From Aplectana chamaeleonis (lineage: Eukaryota; Nematoda; Chromadorea; Rhabditida; Cosmocercidae): a stretch of 64,000 nt of DNA. The stretch's first letter is position 1. The number at the start of each line of letters is the position of its first letter. Shown piece after piece: positions 31,239 to 45,200 of the stretch. The stretch is taken from the NCBI GenBank assembly GCA_029168955.1, contig JAPDOI010000879.1:62001-126000 (forward strand), in the 5' to 3' direction. Under the pieces are notes generated by a model. That model was not told the DNA's origin. It ran no database searches and was given only the letters and a program-made list of their open reading frames with translations. The translations under genes were made by a program, and so were the position numbers.

Positions 31239-32699
31239 AAGAGGAAAAGTTTTTCTCGTAGATCCTGTCCAAATGAGGTTTATTTCAAAACTTTTCGCTA
31301 GAGCTATCAAAGTTTGAGACCCTTAGCTCTTGATTGAACCGGGAACGAGCCACTGGCATACCCGAATTCGTTCAATGGGATTTGTATCCCTAAACCGGTA
31401 CTATCCCATTGAGTAAAATTTTCGGTAAACATTCCTAGAAAGCATTGAGCGACATTTTCTAGAACAACTTTTTGTGGAGAACAACTTGCCACCCCATATT
31501 GTCCGAAAAGGAGCAGATCAAGGCGTAATTTTCCGGGTCAAAAGTGTCCAAAATCTCTTACGAAATTGGAGCGGTCAGGTAGGAGAAAAAAGTTTTTTCT
31601 GTTAGATCCTGTCCATATGGGGTCTACTTAGAAGCTTTTTATTAGAATGATTCACAGCCCAAGTTTGAGACCCATAGCTCTTGATTGAACCGGGAACGAG
31701 CCACTGGTATACCTAAATTCGTTCAATGGGATTTGTATCCCTAAAACCGGTGCTATCCTATGAGGAAAATTTCCGGTAAACATTCCCAGAAAGGATTGCG
31801 CGACATTTTCTAGAACAACTTTTTGTGGAGAACAACTTGCCACCCCATATTTGCCGAAAAAGGGCAGATCAAGGCGTAATTTTTCGGGTCAAAAGTGTCC
31901 AAAATCTCTTCCGGAATTGGAGCTGTCAGGTATGAGAAAAAACTTTTTTCTGTTAGATCTTGTCCATATGAGGTCTATTTAAAAGCTTTTTAACAGAAAT
32001 ATTCACAGCCCAAGTTTGAGACCCATAGCTCTTGATTGAATCGGGAACGAGCCACTGGTATACCTAAATTCGTTCAATGGGATTTGTGTCCCTAAAACCG
32101 GTGCTATCCTATGAGGAAAATTTCCGGTAAACATTCCCAGAAAGGATTGCGCGACATTTTCTAGAACAACTTTTTGTGGAGAACAACTTGCCACCCCATA
32201 CTGGCCGAAAAAGGGCAGATCAAGGCGTAATTTTTCGGGTCAAAGGTGTCCAAAATCTCTTCCGGAAATGGAGCTGTCAGGTATGAGAAAAAACTTTTTT
32301 CTGTTAGATCTTGTCCATATGGGGTCTATTTAGGAGCTTTTTATTAGAATGATTCACAGCCCAAGTTTGAGACCCATAGCTCTTGATTGAACCGGGAACG
32401 AGCCACTGGCATACCTAAATTCGTTCAATGGGATTTGTATCCCTAAAACCGGTGCTATCCTATGAGGAAAATTTCCGGTAAACATTCCCAGAAAGGATTG
32501 CGCGACATTTTCTAGAACAACTTTTTGTGGAGAACAACTTGCCACCCCATACTGGCCGAAAAAGGGCAGATCAAGGCGTAATTTTTCGGGTCAAAAGTGT
32601 CCAAAATCTCTTCCGGAATTGGAGCTGTCAGGTATGAGAAAAAACTTTTTTCTGTTAGATCTTGTCCATATGAGGTCTATTTAAAAGCTTTTTAACAGA

Positions 32700-35600
32700 A
32701 ACATTCACAGCCCAAGTTTGAGACCCATAGCTCTTGATTGAACCGGGAACGAGCCACTGGTATACCTAAATTCGTTCAATGGGATTTGTATCCCTAAAAC
32801 CGGTGCTATCCTATGAGGAAAATTTTCGGTAAACATTCCTAGAAAGGATTGCGCGACATTTTCTAGAACAACTTTTTGTGGAGAACAACCTGCCACCCCA
32901 TACTGGCCGAAAAAGGGCAGATCAAGGCGTAATTTTTCGGGTCAAAAGTGTCCAAAATCTCTTCCGGAATTGGAGCGGTCAGGTAGGAGAAAAAACTTTT
33001 TTCTGTTAGATCCTGTCCATATGGGGTCTATTTAGAAGCTTTTTATTAGAATGATTCACAGCCCAAGTTTGAGACCCATAGCTCTTGATTGAACCGGGAA
33101 CGAGCCACTGGTATACCTAAATTCGTTCAATGGGATTTGTATCCCTAAAACCGGTGCTATCCTATGAGGAAAATTTCCGGTAAACATTCCCAGAAAGGAT
33201 TGCGCGACATTTTCTAGAACAACGTTTTGTGGAGAACAACTTGCCACCCCATACTGGCCGAAAAAGGGCAGATCAAGGCGTAATTTTCGGGTCAAAAGTG
33301 TCCAAAATCTCTTCCGGAATTGGAGCTGTCAGGTATGAGAAAAACTTTTTCTGTTAGATCTTGTCCATATGAGGTCTATTTAAAAGCTTTTTAACAGAAA
33401 CATTCACAGCCCAAGTTTGAGACCCATAGCTCTTGATTGAACCGGGAACGAGCCACTGGTATACCTAAATTCGTTCAATGGGATTTGTATCCCTAAACCG
33501 GTACTATCCCATTGAGGAAAGTTTCAGTAAACATTCCCAGAAAGGATTGCGCGACATTTTCTAGAACAACTTTTTGTGGAGAACAACCTGCCACCCCATA
33601 CTGGCCGAAAAAGGGCAGATCAAGGCGTAATTTTTCGGGTCAAAAGTGTCCAAAATCTCTTCCGGAATTGGAGCGGTCAGGTAGGAGAAAAAACTTTTTA
33701 CTGTTAGATCCTGTCCATATGGGGTCTATTTAGAAGCTTTTTATTAGAATGATTCACAGCCCAAGTTTGAGACCCATAGCTCTTGATTGAACCGGGAACG
33801 AGCCACTGGTATACCTTAAATTCGTTCAATGGGATTTGTATCCCTAAAACCGGTGCTATCCTATGAGGAAAATTTCCGGTAAACATTCCCAGAAAGGATT
33901 GCGCGACATTTTCTAGAACAACTTTTGTGGAGAACAACTTGCCACCCCATATTGGCCGAAAAAGGGCAGATCAAGGCGTAATTTTTTCGGGTCAAAAGTG
34001 TCCAAAATCTCTTCCGGAATTGGAGCTGTCAGGTATGAGAAAAACTTTTTTTCTGTTAGATCTTGTCCATATGAGGTCTATTTAAGCTTTTTAATAGAAA
34101 TATTCACAGCGTAAGTTTGAGACCTATAGTTCTTGATTGAACCGGGAACGAGCCACTGGCATATCTAAATTCGTTCAATGGGATTTGTATCCCTAAAACC
34201 GGTGCTATCCTATGAGGAAAATTTTCGGTAAACATTCCCAGAAAGGATTGCGCGACATTTTCTAGAACAAATTTTTGTGGAGAACAACTTGCAACCCCAT
34301 ATTGGCCGGAAAAGGGCAGATCAAGGCGTAACTTTTCGGGTCAAAGGTGTCAAAATCTCTTCCGGAATTGGAGCTGTCAGGTATGAGAAAAAACTTTTTT
34401 CTGTTAGATCTTGTCCATATGGGGTCTATTTAGGAGCTTTTTATTAGAATGATTCACAGCCCAAGTTTGAGACCCATAGCTCTTGATTGAATCGGGAACG
34501 AGCTACTGGTATACCTAAATTCGTTCAATGGGATTTGTATCCCTAAAACCGGTGCTATCCTATGAGGAAAATTTCCGGTAAACATTCCTAGAAAGGATTG
34601 CGCGACATTTTCTAGAACAACTTTTTGTGGAGAACAACTTGCAACCCCATATTGGCCGGAAAAGGGCAGATCAAGGCGTAATTTTTTGGGTCAAAGGTGT
34701 CAAAATCTCTTCCGGAATTGGAGCTGTCAGGTATGAGAAAAAACTTTTTTCTGTTAGATCTTGTCCATATGGGGTCTATTTAGGAGCTTTTTATTAGAAT
34801 GATTCACAGCCCAAGTTTGAGACCCATAGCTCTTGATTGAATCGGGAACGAGCTACTGGTATACCTAAATTCGTTCAATGGGATTTGTATCCCTAAAACC
34901 GGTGCTATCCTATGAGGAAAATTTCCGGTAAACATTCCTAGAAAGGATTGCGCGACATTTTCTAGAACAACTTTTTGTGGAGAACAACTTGCCACCCCAT
35001 ATTGGCCGAAAAAGGGCAGATCAAGGCGTAATTTTTCGGGTCAAAGGTGTCCAAAATCTCTTCCGGAATTGGAGCTGTCAGGTATGAGAAAAAACTTTTT
35101 TCTGTTAGATCTTGTCCATATGAGGTCTATTTAAAAGCTTTTTAATAGAATTATTCACAGCCCAAGTTTGAGACCCATAGCTCTTGATTGAATCGGGAAC
35201 GAGCTACTGGTATACCTAAATTCGTTGAATGGGATTTGTATCCCTAAAACCGGTGCTATCCTATGAGGAAAATTTCCGGTAAACATTCCCAGAAAGGATT
35301 GCGCGACATTTTCTAGAACAACTTTTTGTGGAGAACAACTTGCCACCCCATATTGGCCGAAAAAGGGCAGATCAAGGCGTAATTTTTCTTGTTAAAAGTG
35401 TCCAAAATCTCTTCCGGAATTGGAGCTGTCAGGTATGAGAAAAAACTTTTTTCTGTTAGATCTTGTCCATATGAGGTCTATTTAAAAGCTTTTTAACAGA
35501 AACATTCACAGCCCAAGTTTGAGACCCATAGCTCTTGATTGAACCGGGAACGAGCCACTGGTATACCTAAATTCGTTCAATGGGATTTGTATCCCTAAAA

Positions 35601-38000
35601 CCGGTGCTATCCTATGAGGAAAATTTTCGGTAAACATTCCTAGAAAGGATTGCGCGACATTTTCTAGAACAACTTTTTGTGGAGAACAACCTGCCACCCC
35701 ATACTGGCCGAAAAAGGGCAGATCAAGGCGTAATTTTTCGGGTCAAAAAAAGTCCAAAATCTCTTCCGGAATTGGAGCGGTCAGGTAGGAGAAAAAACTT
35801 TTTTCTGTTAGATCCTGTCCATATGGGGTCTATTTAGAAGCTTTTTATTAGAATGATTCACAGCCCAAGTTTGAGACCCATAGCTCTTGATTGAACCGGG
35901 AACGAGCCACTGGTATACCTAAATTCGTTCAATGGGATTTGTATCCCTAAAACCGGTGCTATCCTATGAGGAAAATTTCCGGTAAACATTCCCAGAAAGG
36001 ATTGCGCGACATTTTCTAGAACAACGTTTTGTGGAGAACAACTTGCCACCCCATACTGGCCGAAAAAGGGCAGATCAAGGCGTAATTTTTCGGGTCAAAA
36101 GTGTCCAAAATCTCTTCCGGAATTGGAGCTGTCAGGTATGAGAAAAAACTTTTTTCTGTTAGATCTTGTCCATATGAGGTCTATTTAAAAGCTTTTTAAC
36201 AGAAACATTCACAGCCCAAGTTTGAGACCCATAGCTCTTGATTGAACCGGGAACGAGCCACTGGTATACCTAAATTCGTTCAATGGGATTTGTATCCCTA
36301 AACCGGTACTATCCCATTGAGGAAAGTTTCCGGTAAACATTCCCAGAAAGGATTGCGCGACATTTTCTAGAACAACTTTTTGTGGAGAACAACCTGCCAC
36401 CCCATACTGGCCGAAAAAGGGCAGATCAAGGCGTAATTTTTCGGGTCAAAAGTGTCCAAAATCTCTTCCGGAATTGGAGCGGTCAGGTAGGAGAAAAAAC
36501 TTTTTTCTGTTAGATCCTGTCCATATGGGGTCTATTTAGAAGCTTTTTATTAGAATGATTCACAGCCCAAGTTTGAGACCCATAGCTCTTGATTGAACCG
36601 GGAACGAGCCACTGGTATACCTAAATTCGTTCAATGGGATTTGTATCCCTAAAACCGGTGCTATCCTATGAGGAAAATTTCCGGTAAACATTCCCAGAAA
36701 GGATTGCGCGACATTTTCTAGAACAACTTTTTGTGGAGAACAACTTGCCACCCCATATTGGCCGAAAAAGGGCAGATCAAGGCGTAATTTTTCGGGTCAA
36801 AAGTGTCCAAAATCTCTTCCGGAATTGGAGCTGTCAGGTATGAGAAAAAACTTTTTTCTGTTAGATCTTGTCCATATGAGGTCTATTTAAAAGCTTTTTA
36901 ACAGAAACATTCACAGCCCAAGTTTGAGACCCATAGCTCTTGATTGAACCGGGAACGAGCCACTGGTATACCTAAATTCGTTCAATGGGATTTGTATCCC
37001 TAAAACCGGTGCTATCCTATGAGGAAAATTTTCGGTAAACATTCCTAGAAAGGATTGCGCGACATTTTCTAGAACAACTTTTTGTGGAGAACAACTTGCA
37101 ACCCCATATTGGCCGGAAAAGGGCAGATCAAGGCGTAACTTTTCGGGTCAAAGGTGTCAAAATCTCTTCCGGAATTGGAGCTGTCAGGTATGAGAAAAAA
37201 CTTTTTTCTGTTAGATCTTGTCCATATGGGGTCTATTTAGGAGCTTTTATTAGAATGATTCACAGCCCAAGTTTGAGACCCATAGCTCTTGATTGAATCG
37301 GGAACGAGCTACTGGTATACCTAAATTCGTTCAATGGGATTTGTATCCCTAAAACCGGTGCTATCCTATGAGGAAAATTTCCGGTAAACATTCCTAGAAA
37401 GGATTGCGCGACATTTTCTAGAACAACTTTTTGTGGAGAACAACTTGCAACCCCATATTGGCCGGAAAAGGGCAGATCAAGGCGTAATTTTTTGGGTCAA
37501 AGGTGTCAAAATCTCTTCCGGAATTGGAGCTGTCAGGTATGAGAAAAAACTTTTTTCTGTTAGATCTTGTCCATATGAGGTCTATTTAAAAGCTTTTTAA
37601 CAGAAACATTCACAGCCCAAGTTTGAGACCCATAGCTCTTGATTGAATCGGGAACGAGCTACTGGTATACCTAAATTCGTTGAATGGGATTTGTATCCCT
37701 AAAACCGGTGCTATCCTATGAGGAAAATTTCCGGTAAACATTCCCAGAAAGGATTGCGCGACATTTTCTAGAACAACTTTTTGTGGAGAACAACTTGCCA
37801 CCCCATATTGGCCGAAAAAGGGCAGATCAAGGCGTAATTTTTCTTGTTAAAAGTGTCCAAAATCTCTTCCGGAATTGGAGCTGTCAGGTATGAGAAAAAA
37901 CTTTTTTCTGTTAGATCTTGTCCATATGAGGTCTATTTAAAAGCTTTTTAACAGAAATATTCACAACCCAAGTTTGAGACCCATAGCTCTTGATTGAACC
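32700..38000. repeat. segmental duplication of about 7-8 monomers inside the array
   Basis: A run of units with private variants (GAGAACAACCTGCC with TTTTCGGTAAAC, then AACGTTTTGTGG, then ACTATCCCATTGAGGAAAGT) at about 32.7-33.6 kb reappears in the same order about 2801 bp later, near 8 units. Another marker (TTGAATGGGATTT with a TTTTTCTTGTTAAAAG spacer) occurs at 35.2-35.4 and 37.7-37.85 kb, 2455 bp apart, near 7 units. Confidence 0.7.
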
Positions 38001-41000
38001 GGGAACGAGCCACTGGTATACCTAAATTCGTTCAATGGGATTTGTATCCCTAAAACCGGTGCTATCCTATGAGGAAAATTTTCGGTAAACATTCCTAGAA
38101 AGGATTGCGCGACACTGTCTAGAACAACATTTGTGGAGAACAACTTGCAACCCCATATTGGCCGGAAAAGGGCAGATCAAGGCGTAACTTTTCGGGTCAA
38201 AGGTGTCAAAATCTCTTCCGGAATTGGAGCTGTCAGGTATGAGAAAAAATTTTTTTCTGTTAGATCTTGTCCATATGGGGTCTATTTAGGAGCTTTTTAT
38301 TAGAATGATTCACAGCCCAAGTTTGAGACCCATAGCTCTTGATTGAATCGGGAACGAGCTACTGGTATACCTAAATTCGTTCAATGGGATTTGTATCCCT
38401 AAAACCGGTGCTATCCTATGAGGAAAATTTCCGGTAAACATTCCTAGAAAGGATTGCGCGACATTTTCTAGAACAACTTTTTGTGGAGAACAACTTGCCA
38501 CCCCATATTGGCCGAAAAAGGGCAGATCAAGGCGTAACTTTTCGGGTCAAAGGTGTCAAAATCTCTTCCGGAATTGGAGCTGTCAGGTATGAGAAAAAAC
38601 TTTTTTCTGTTAGATCTTGTCCATATGGGGTCTATTTAGGAGCTTTTTATTAGAATGATTCACAGCCCAAGTTTGAGACCCATAGCTCTTGATTGAACCG
38701 GGAACGAGCCACTGGTATACCTAAATTCGTTCAATGGGATTTGTATCCCTAAAACCGGTGCTATCCTATGAGGAAAATTTCCGGTAAACATTCCCAGAAA
38801 GGATTGCGCGACATTTTCCAGAACAACTTTTTGTGGAGAACAACTTGCCACCCCATATTGGCCGAAAAAGGGCAGATCAAGGCGTAACTTTTCGGGTCAA
38901 AGGTGTCAAAATCTCTTCGGGAATTGGAGCTGTCAGGTATGAGAAAAAAACTTTTTTTCTCTTAGATCTTGTCCATATGAGGTCTATTTAAAGCTTTTAA
39001 TAGAAATATTCACAGCCCAAGTTTGAGACCCATAGCTCTTGATTGAACCACTGGTATACCTAAATTCGTTCAATGGGATTTGTATCCTAAAACCGGTGCT
39101 ATCCTATGAGGAAAATTTCCGGTAAACATTCCCAGAAAGGATTGCGCGACATTTTCCAGAACAACTTTTGTGGAGAACAACTTGCCACCCCATATTGGCC
39201 GAAAAAGGGCAGATCAAGGCGTAACTTTTCGGGTCAAAGGTGTCAAAATCTCTTCGGGAATTGGAGCTGTCAGGTATGAGAAAAAAACTTTTTTTCTCTT
39301 AGATCTTGTCCATATGAGGTCTATTTAAAAGCTTTTTAATAGAAATATTCACAGCCCAAGTTTGAGACCCATAGCTCTTGATTGAACCGGGAACGAGCCA
39401 CTGGTATACCTAAATTCGTTCAATGGGATTTGTATCCCTAAAACCGGTGCTATCCTATGAGGAAAATTTCCGGTAAACATTCCCAGAAAGGATTGCGCGA
39501 CATTTTCCAGAACAACTTTTTGTGGAGAACAACTTGCAACCCCATATTGGCCGGAAAAGGGCAGATCAAGGCGTAACTTTTCGGGTCAAAGGTGTCAAAA
39601 TCTCTTCGGGAATTGGAGCTGTCAGGTATGAGAAAAAAACTTTTTTTCTCTTAGATCTTGTCCATATGAGGTCTATTTAAAAGCTTTTTAATAGAAATAT
39701 TCACAGCCCAAGTTTGAGACCCATAGCTCTTGATTGAACCGGGAACGAGCCACTGGTATACCTAAATTCGTTCAATGGGATTTGTATCCCTAAAACCGGT
39801 GCTATCCTATGAGGAAAATTTCCGGTAAACATTCCCAGAAAGGATTGCGCGACATTTTCCAGAACAACTTTTTGTGGAGAACAACTTGCAACCCCATATT
39901 GGCCGGAAAAGGGCAGATCAAGGCGTAACTTTTCGGGTCAAAGGTGTCAAAATCTCTTCCGGAATTGGAGCTGTCAGGTATGAGAAAAAAACTTTTTTCT
40001 CTTAGATCTTGTCCATATGAGGTCTATTTAAAAGCTTTTTAATAGAAATATTCACAGCCCAAGTTTGAGACCCATAGCTCTTGATTGAACCGGGAACGAG
40101 CCACTGGTATACCTAAATTCGTTCAATGGGATTTGTATCCCTAAAACCGGTGCTATCCTATGAGGAAAATTTCCGGTAAACATTCCCAGAAAGGATTGCG
40201 CGACATTTTCCAGAACAACTTTTGTGGAGAACAACTTGCAACCCCATATTGGCCGGAAAAGGGCAGATCAAGGCGTAACTTTTCGGGTCAAAGGTGTCAA
40301 AAATCTCTTCGGGAATTGGAGCTGTCAGGTATGAGAAAACTTTTTTTCTCTTAGATCTTGTCCATATGAGGTCTATTTAAAAGCTTTTTAATAGAAATAT
40401 TCACAGCCCAAGTTTGAGACCCATAGCTCTTGATTGAACCGGGAACGAGCCACTGGTATACCTAAATTCGTTCAATGGGATTTGTATCCTAAAACCGGTG
40501 CTATCCTATGAGGAAAATTTCCGGTAAACATTCCCAGAAAGGATTGCGCGACATTTTCCAGAACAACTTTTTGTGGAGAACAACTTGCAACCCCATATTG
40601 GCCGGAAAAGGGCAGATCAAGGCGTAACTTTTCGGGTCAAAGGTGTCAAAATCTCTTCGGGAATTGGAGCTGTCAGGTATGAGAAAAAAACTTTTTTTCT
40701 CTTAGATCTTGTCCATATGAGGTCTATTTAAAAGCTTTTTAATAGAAATATTCACAGCCCAAGTTTGAGACCCATAGCTCTTGATTGAACCGGGAACGAG
40801 CCACTGGTATACCTAAATTCGTTCAATGGGATTTGTATCCCTAAAACCGGTGCTATCCTATGAGGAAAATTTCCGGTAAACATTCCCAGAAAGGATTGCG
40901 CGACATTTTCCAGAACAACTTTTTGTGGAGAACAACTTGCAACCCCATATTGGCCGGAAAAGGGCAGATCAAGGCGTAACTTTTCGGGTCAAAGGTGTCA

Positions 41001-41749
41001 AAATCTCTTCGGGAATTGGAGCTGTCAGGTATGAGAAAAACTTTTTCTCTTAGATCTTGTCCATATGAGGTCTATTTAAAAGCTTTTTAATAGAAATATT
41101 CACAGCCCAAGTTTGAGACCCATAGCTCTTGATTGAACCGGGAACGAGCCACTGGTATACCTAAATTCGTTCAATGGGATTTGTATCCCTAAAACCGGTG
41201 CTATCCTATGAGGAAAATTTCCGGTAAACATTCCCAGAAAGGATTGCGCGACATTTTCCAGAACAACTTTTTGTGGAGAACAACTTGCAACCCCATATTG
41301 GCCGGAAAAGGGCAGATCAAGGCGTAACTTTTCGGGTCAAAGGTGTCAAAATCTCTTCCGGAATTGGAGCCGTCAGGTATGAGAAAAAAACTTTTTTCTC
41401 CTAGATCTTGTCCATATGAGGTCTATTTAAAAGCTTTTTAATAGAATTATTCACAGCCCAAGTTTGAGACCCATAGCTCTTGATTGAACCGGAAACGAGC
41501 CACTGGTATACCTAAATTCGTTCAATGGGATTTGTATCCCTAAAACCGGTGCTATCCTATGAGGAAAATTTCCGGTAAACATTCCCAGAAAGGATTGCGC
41601 GACATTTTCCAGAACAACTTTTTGTGGAGAACAACTTGCAACCCCATATTGGCCGAAAAAGGGCAGATCAAGGCGTAACTTTTCGGGTCAAAGGTGTCAA
41701 AATCTCTTCCGGAATTGGAGCTGTCAGGTATGAGAAAAAAAAACTTTTT

Positions 41750-43100
41750 TTCTCTTAGATCTTGTCCATATGAGGTCTATTTAAAAAGCTTTTTAATAGA
41801 AATATTCACAGCCCAAGTTTGAGACCCATAGCTCTTGGATTGAACCGGGAACGAGCCACTGGTATACCTAAATTCGTTCAATGGGATTTGTATCTAAACC
41901 GGTGTTATCCTATGAGGAAAATTTCCAGTAAACATTCCCAGAAAGGATTGCGCGACATTTTCCAGAACAACTTTTTGTGGAACAACTTGCAACCCTATAT
42001 TGGCCGGAAAAGGGGCAGATCAAGGCGTAACTTTTCAGTCAAAGGTGTCAAAATCTCTTCCGGGGAATTGGAGCTGTCAGGTATGAGAAAAACTTTTTTC
42101 TCTTAGATCTTGTCCATATGAGGTCTATTTAAAAGCTTTTTAATAGAAATATTCACAGCCCAAGTTTGAGACCCATAGCTCTTGATTGAACCAGGAACGA
42201 GCCACTGGTATACCTTGGGAAATTCGTTCAATGGGATTTGTATCCCTAAAACCGGTGCTATCTCTATGAGGAAAATTTCCGGTGCAAACATTAAACATTC
42301 CAGAAAGGATTGCTGACATTTTCCCAGAACAACTTTTTTAGAGAACAACTTGCAACCCCATATTGGCCGGAAAAGGGCAGATCAAGGCGTATACTTTTCC
42401 GGGTCAGCAAGGAGTGTCAAAATCTCTTCAATTGGAGTTGTCAAGTAGGTATAGAGAAAAAAACTTTTTCTCTCCTAGATCTTGTCCATATGAGGTCTAT
42501 TTAAAAAGCTTTTTAATAGAAATATTCACAGCCCAAGTTTGAGACCCATAGCTCTTGATTGAACCGGGAAACGAGCCACTGGTATACCTAAATTCGTTCA
42601 ATGGGATTTGTATCCCTAAAACCGGTGCTATCCTATGAGGAAAATTTCCGGTAAACATTCCCAGAAAAGGATTGCGCGACATTTTCAGAACAACTTTTTG
42701 TGGAGAACAACTTGCAACCCCATATTGGCCGAAAAAGGGCAGATCAAGGCGTAACTTTTTCGGGTCAAAGGTGTCAAAATCTCTTCCTTCTGTCAGGTAT
42801 GAGAAAAACTTTTTCTCCTAGATCTTGTCCATATGAGGTCTATTTAAAAGCTTTTTAATAGAATTATTCACAGCCCAAGTTTGAGACCCATAATTTTGAT
42901 TGAACCGGAAACGAGCCACTGGTATGTCAAAGAATTAAAACCTTTTCTGTTACTTTTTGTGGAGAACAACTTGCAACCCCATATTGGCTGAAAAAGGCAG
43001 ACTGGCAACTCTTTTCGGGTCAAAGGTGTCAAAATTCTTCCGGAATTGAGCTGTCAGGTCCATGTCCATAAGGAGGTCTATTTAAAAGCTTTTCAATAGA
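41750..43100. repeat. degenerate, indel-rich segment of the array
   Basis: Units here carry many small insertions and deletions absent elsewhere (for example CCTTGGGAAATTCG, GGTGCAAACATTAAACATT, GGGTCAGCAAGGAGTGTC). One unit near 42.92 kb has lost over 100 bp, replaced by GTCAAAGAATTAAAACC. The surrounding units are nearly clean. It may mark a real decayed zone or uncorrected long-read or assembly error. Confidence 0.75.
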
Positions 43101-43799
43101 AATATTCACAGCCCAAGTTTGAGACCCATAGCTCTTGATTGAACCGGGAACGAGCCACTGGTATACCTAAATTCGTTCAATGGGATTTGTATCCCTAAAA
43201 CCGGTGCTATCCTATGAGGAAAATTTCCGGTAAACATTCCCAGAAAGGATTGCGCGACATTTTCTAGAACAACTTTTTGTGGAGAACAACTTGCCACCCC
43301 ATATTGGCCGAAAAAGGGCAGATCAAGGCGTAATTTTTCGGGTCAAAAGTGTCCGAAATCTCTTCCGGAATTGGAGCTGTCAGGTATGAGAAAAAACTTT
43401 TTTCTGTTAGATCTTGTCCATATGAGGTCTATTTAAAAGCTTCTTAATGGAAATAATCACAGCCCAAGTTTGAGACCCATAGCTCTTGATTGAACCGGGA
43501 ACGAGCCACTGGTATACCTAAATTCGTTCAATGGGATTTGTATCCCTAAAACCGGTGCTATCCTATGAGGAAAATTTCCGGTAAACATTCCCAGAAAGGA
43601 TTGCGCGACATTTTCTAGAACAACTTTTTGTGGAGAACAACTTGCCACCCCATATTGGCCGAAAAAGGGCAGATCAAGGCGTAATTTTTCGGGTCAAAAG
43701 TGTCCAAAATCTCTTCCGGAATTGGAGCTGTCAGGTATGAGAAAAACTTTTTCTGTTAGATCTTGTCCATATGAGGTCTATTTAAAAGCTTTTTAATAG

Positions 43800-45200
43800 A
43801 AATATTCACAGCCCAAGTTTGAGACCCATAGCTCTTGATTGAACCGGGAGCGAGCCACTGGTATACCTAAATTCGTTCAATGAGATTTGTATCCCTAAAA
43901 CCGGTGCTATCCTATGAGGAAAATTTCCGGTAAACATTCCCAGAAAGGATTGCGCGACATTTTCTAGATCAAATTTTTGTGGAGAACAACTTGCAACCCC
44001 ATATTGGCCGGAAAAGGGCAGATCAAGGCGTAACTTTTCGGGTCAAAGGTGTCAAAATCTCTTCCGGAATTGGAGCTGTCAGGTATGAGAAAAACCTTTT
44101 TTCTGTTAGATCTTGTCCATATGAGGTCTATTTAAAAACTTTTTAATAGAAATATTCACAGCCCAAGTTTGAGACCCATAGCTCTTGATTGAACCGGGAG
44201 CGAGCCACTGGTATACCTAAATTCGTTCAATGGGATTTGTATCCCTAAAACCGGTGCTATCCTATGAGGAAAATTTCCGGTAAACATTCCCAGAAAGGAT
44301 TGCGCGACATTTTCTAGATCAAATTTTTGTGGAGAACAACTTGCAACCCCATATTGGCCGGAAAAGGGCAGATCAAGGCGTAACTTTTCGGGTCAAAGGT
44401 GTCAAAATCTCTTCCGGAATTGGAGCTGTCAGGTATGAGAAAAAACTTTTTTCTGTTAGATCTTGTCCATATGAGGTCTATTTAAAAGCTTTTTAATAGA
44501 AATATTCACAGCCCAAGTTTGAGACCCATAGCTCTTGATTGAACCGGGAGCGAGCCACTGGTATACCTAAATTCGTTCAATGAGATTTGTATCCCTAAAA
44601 CCGGTGCTATCCTATGAGGAAAATTTCCGGTAAACATTCCCAGAAAGGATTGCGCGACATTTTCTAGATCAAATTTTTGTGGAGAACAACTTGCAACCCC
44701 ATATTGGCCGGAAAAAGGGCAGATCAAGGCGTAACTTTTTCGGGTCAAAGGTGTCAAAAATCTCTTCCGGAATTGGAGCTGTCAGGTATGAGAAAAACCT
44801 TTTTTCTGTTAGATCTTGTCCATATGAGGTCTATTTAAAAACTTTTTAATAGAAATATTCACAGCCCAAGTTTGAGACCCATAGCTCTTGATTGAACCGG
44901 GAGCGAGCCACTGGTATACCTAAATTCGTTCAATGGGATTTGTATCCCTAAAACCGGTGCTATCCTATGAGGAAAATTTCCGGTAAACATTCCCAGAAAG
45001 GATTGCGCGACATTTTCTAGATCAAATTTTTGTGGAGAACAACTTGCAACCCCATATTGGCCGGAAAAGGGCAGATCAAGGCGTAACTTTTCGGGTCAAA
45101 GGTGTCAAAATCTCTTCCGGAATTGGAGCTGTCAGGTATGAGAAAAAACTTTTTTCTGTTAGATCTTGTCCATATGAGGTCTATTTAAAAGCTTTTTAAT
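43800..45200. repeat. 2-mer higher-order repeat (about 703 bp)
   Basis: Units sharing GGGAGCGAGCCAC alternate between two types. One has CAATGAGATTTG, then AAAAACCTTTTTT with TTTAAAAACTTT; the other has CAATGGGATTTG, then AAAAAACTTTTTT with TTTAAAAGCTTT. The pattern repeats at least twice in strict alternation. Confidence 0.75.
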
